Source of the DNA: Bacteroidales bacterium
Lineage (GTDB): Bacteria > Bacteroidota > Bacteroidia > Bacteroidales > Prolixibacteraceae
Direction: 5' to 3'
DNA length: 64,000 nucleotides
Assembly (NCBI GenBank): GCA_012719495.1
Contig: JAAYAG010000079.1
Coordinates: 20,104-84,103 of the forward strand
Numbering within the stretch: position 1 is the stretch's first letter; every line of letters starts with the position of its first letter. Below the pieces are notes generated by a model. It searched no databases and was not told the origin of the DNA. It saw only the letters and a program-made list of their open reading frames with translations. This document shows positions 63,762-64,000 of the stretch, piece by piece. A program made the position numbers and the translations under genes.

Positions 63762-63796
63762 AGAGACCGTTCCCAAACGGTCTCTCTTTGTTTTTA
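63762..63796 (+). terminator. Rho-independent terminator of the polysaccharide utilisation locus
   Basis: Stem AGAGACCGTT (63762-63771) with AACGGTCTCT (63776-63785), 4-nt loop, then a T-rich tail. It lies 28 bases after the GH97 stop. Confidence 0.92.
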
Positions 63797-63915
63797 ATTT
63801 TCTCTGGACTTCGAACAAAGAATTCACTAACTTCGCCAACGATTATGTCCCAATATCGCAGCGTAGCAATTTGCATTACTACATTAAAAATTAAACATAA
63901 AAGCTAATTTGCTTT

Positions 63916-64000
63916 ATGATTGAAAAACAAAATAATGCAAAAATAAATAGCACTAAAGTCAATAAATTGCATAACGAGGACCAACAATTTAAGAAGCAGA
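63916..64000 (+). CDS. Start of a new reading frame, cut by window end
   Basis: From the ATG at 63916 a frame runs 28 codons to the last base with no stop. It is hydrophilic (MIEKQNNAKINSTKV...) and shows no signal peptide. It begins about 120 bases after the terminator of the locus. Too short for a function call; it may be a real gene or chance. Confidence 0.4.
   Translation, partial: MIEKQNNAKINSTKVNKLHNEDQQFKKQ

Overview
The window looks like a chromosomal segment of a Bacteroidota bacterium, probably a Bacteroidales/Marinilabiliales-type relative; the phylum is firm, the lower rank is inference. The evidence is a SusC/SusD polysaccharide utilisation locus, two proteins with type IX secretion (T9SS) C-terminal sorting domains, FeoA-FeoB fusion, DUF4271 next to hemD, a short AtpC, and many promoters with the Bacteroidota -7 element TAnnTTTG. 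Coding density is high and genes lie on both strands. I found no tRNA, rRNA, CRISPR array, insertion sequence or prophage.

Layout. 1-2.2 kb: end of a chemoreceptor, a patatin-like protein with altered catalytic residues, and a small secreted CarboxypepD_reg-like protein. 2.2-9.1 kb: a periplasmic GH2 beta-galactosidase, then a porin/feoAB/Cys-rich operon for ferrous iron. 9.2-12.3 kb: a T9SS-exported CotH-like protein and a hemerythrin/LuxR pair. 12.6-15.7 kb: a four-gene cluster (cytidylyltransferase, SDR, CDP-alcohol phosphatidyltransferase, acyltransferase) that reads as a lipid head-group pathway of unknown product. 15.7-18.5 kb: a T9SS-exported GH13 amylase. 18.7-24.3 kb: valS, a candidate structured small RNA, alanine dehydrogenase and an aminotransferase. 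24.4-30.1 kb: histidine kinase plus response regulator, a C-terminal processing protease, and a Na/Pi cotransporter. 30.3-45.9 kb: mostly housekeeping genes (two prenyl diphosphate synthases, atpDC, patB/comB-like pair, frr, queD, polA, dus, hemD) with orphan genes between. 46.1-52.5 kb: FG-GAP protein, U32 protein, and an outer-membrane protein/large lipoprotein pair. 52.8-63.7 kb: one polysaccharide utilisation locus ending in a strong terminator. A new gene appears to begin at 63.9 kb.

How parts fit together. The locus at 52.9-63.7 kb encodes a lipocalin-like lipoprotein, a tandem beta-sandwich protein, SusC, SusD, a GH71/GH99-like enzyme, a GH13 and an inverting-type GH97. This points to alpha-glucan use, possibly of mixed linkage. 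The separate exported GH13 at 15.7 kb carries an N-terminal module resembling the tandem modules of the locus, and a LacI-type palindrome lies upstream of it, so the two regions may serve one nutrient.

The items that look least described are the lipid head-group cluster, the roughly 110-nt RNA at 21.45-21.57 kb with its own promoter, pseudoknot potential and terminator, a 33-bp near-perfect palindrome abutting the promoter of a secreted orphan at 35.2 kb, a HigA-like N-terminal domain without a DNA-binding domain directly after polA, and the porin-feoAB operon. All calls come from reading the sequence; no database search was run.
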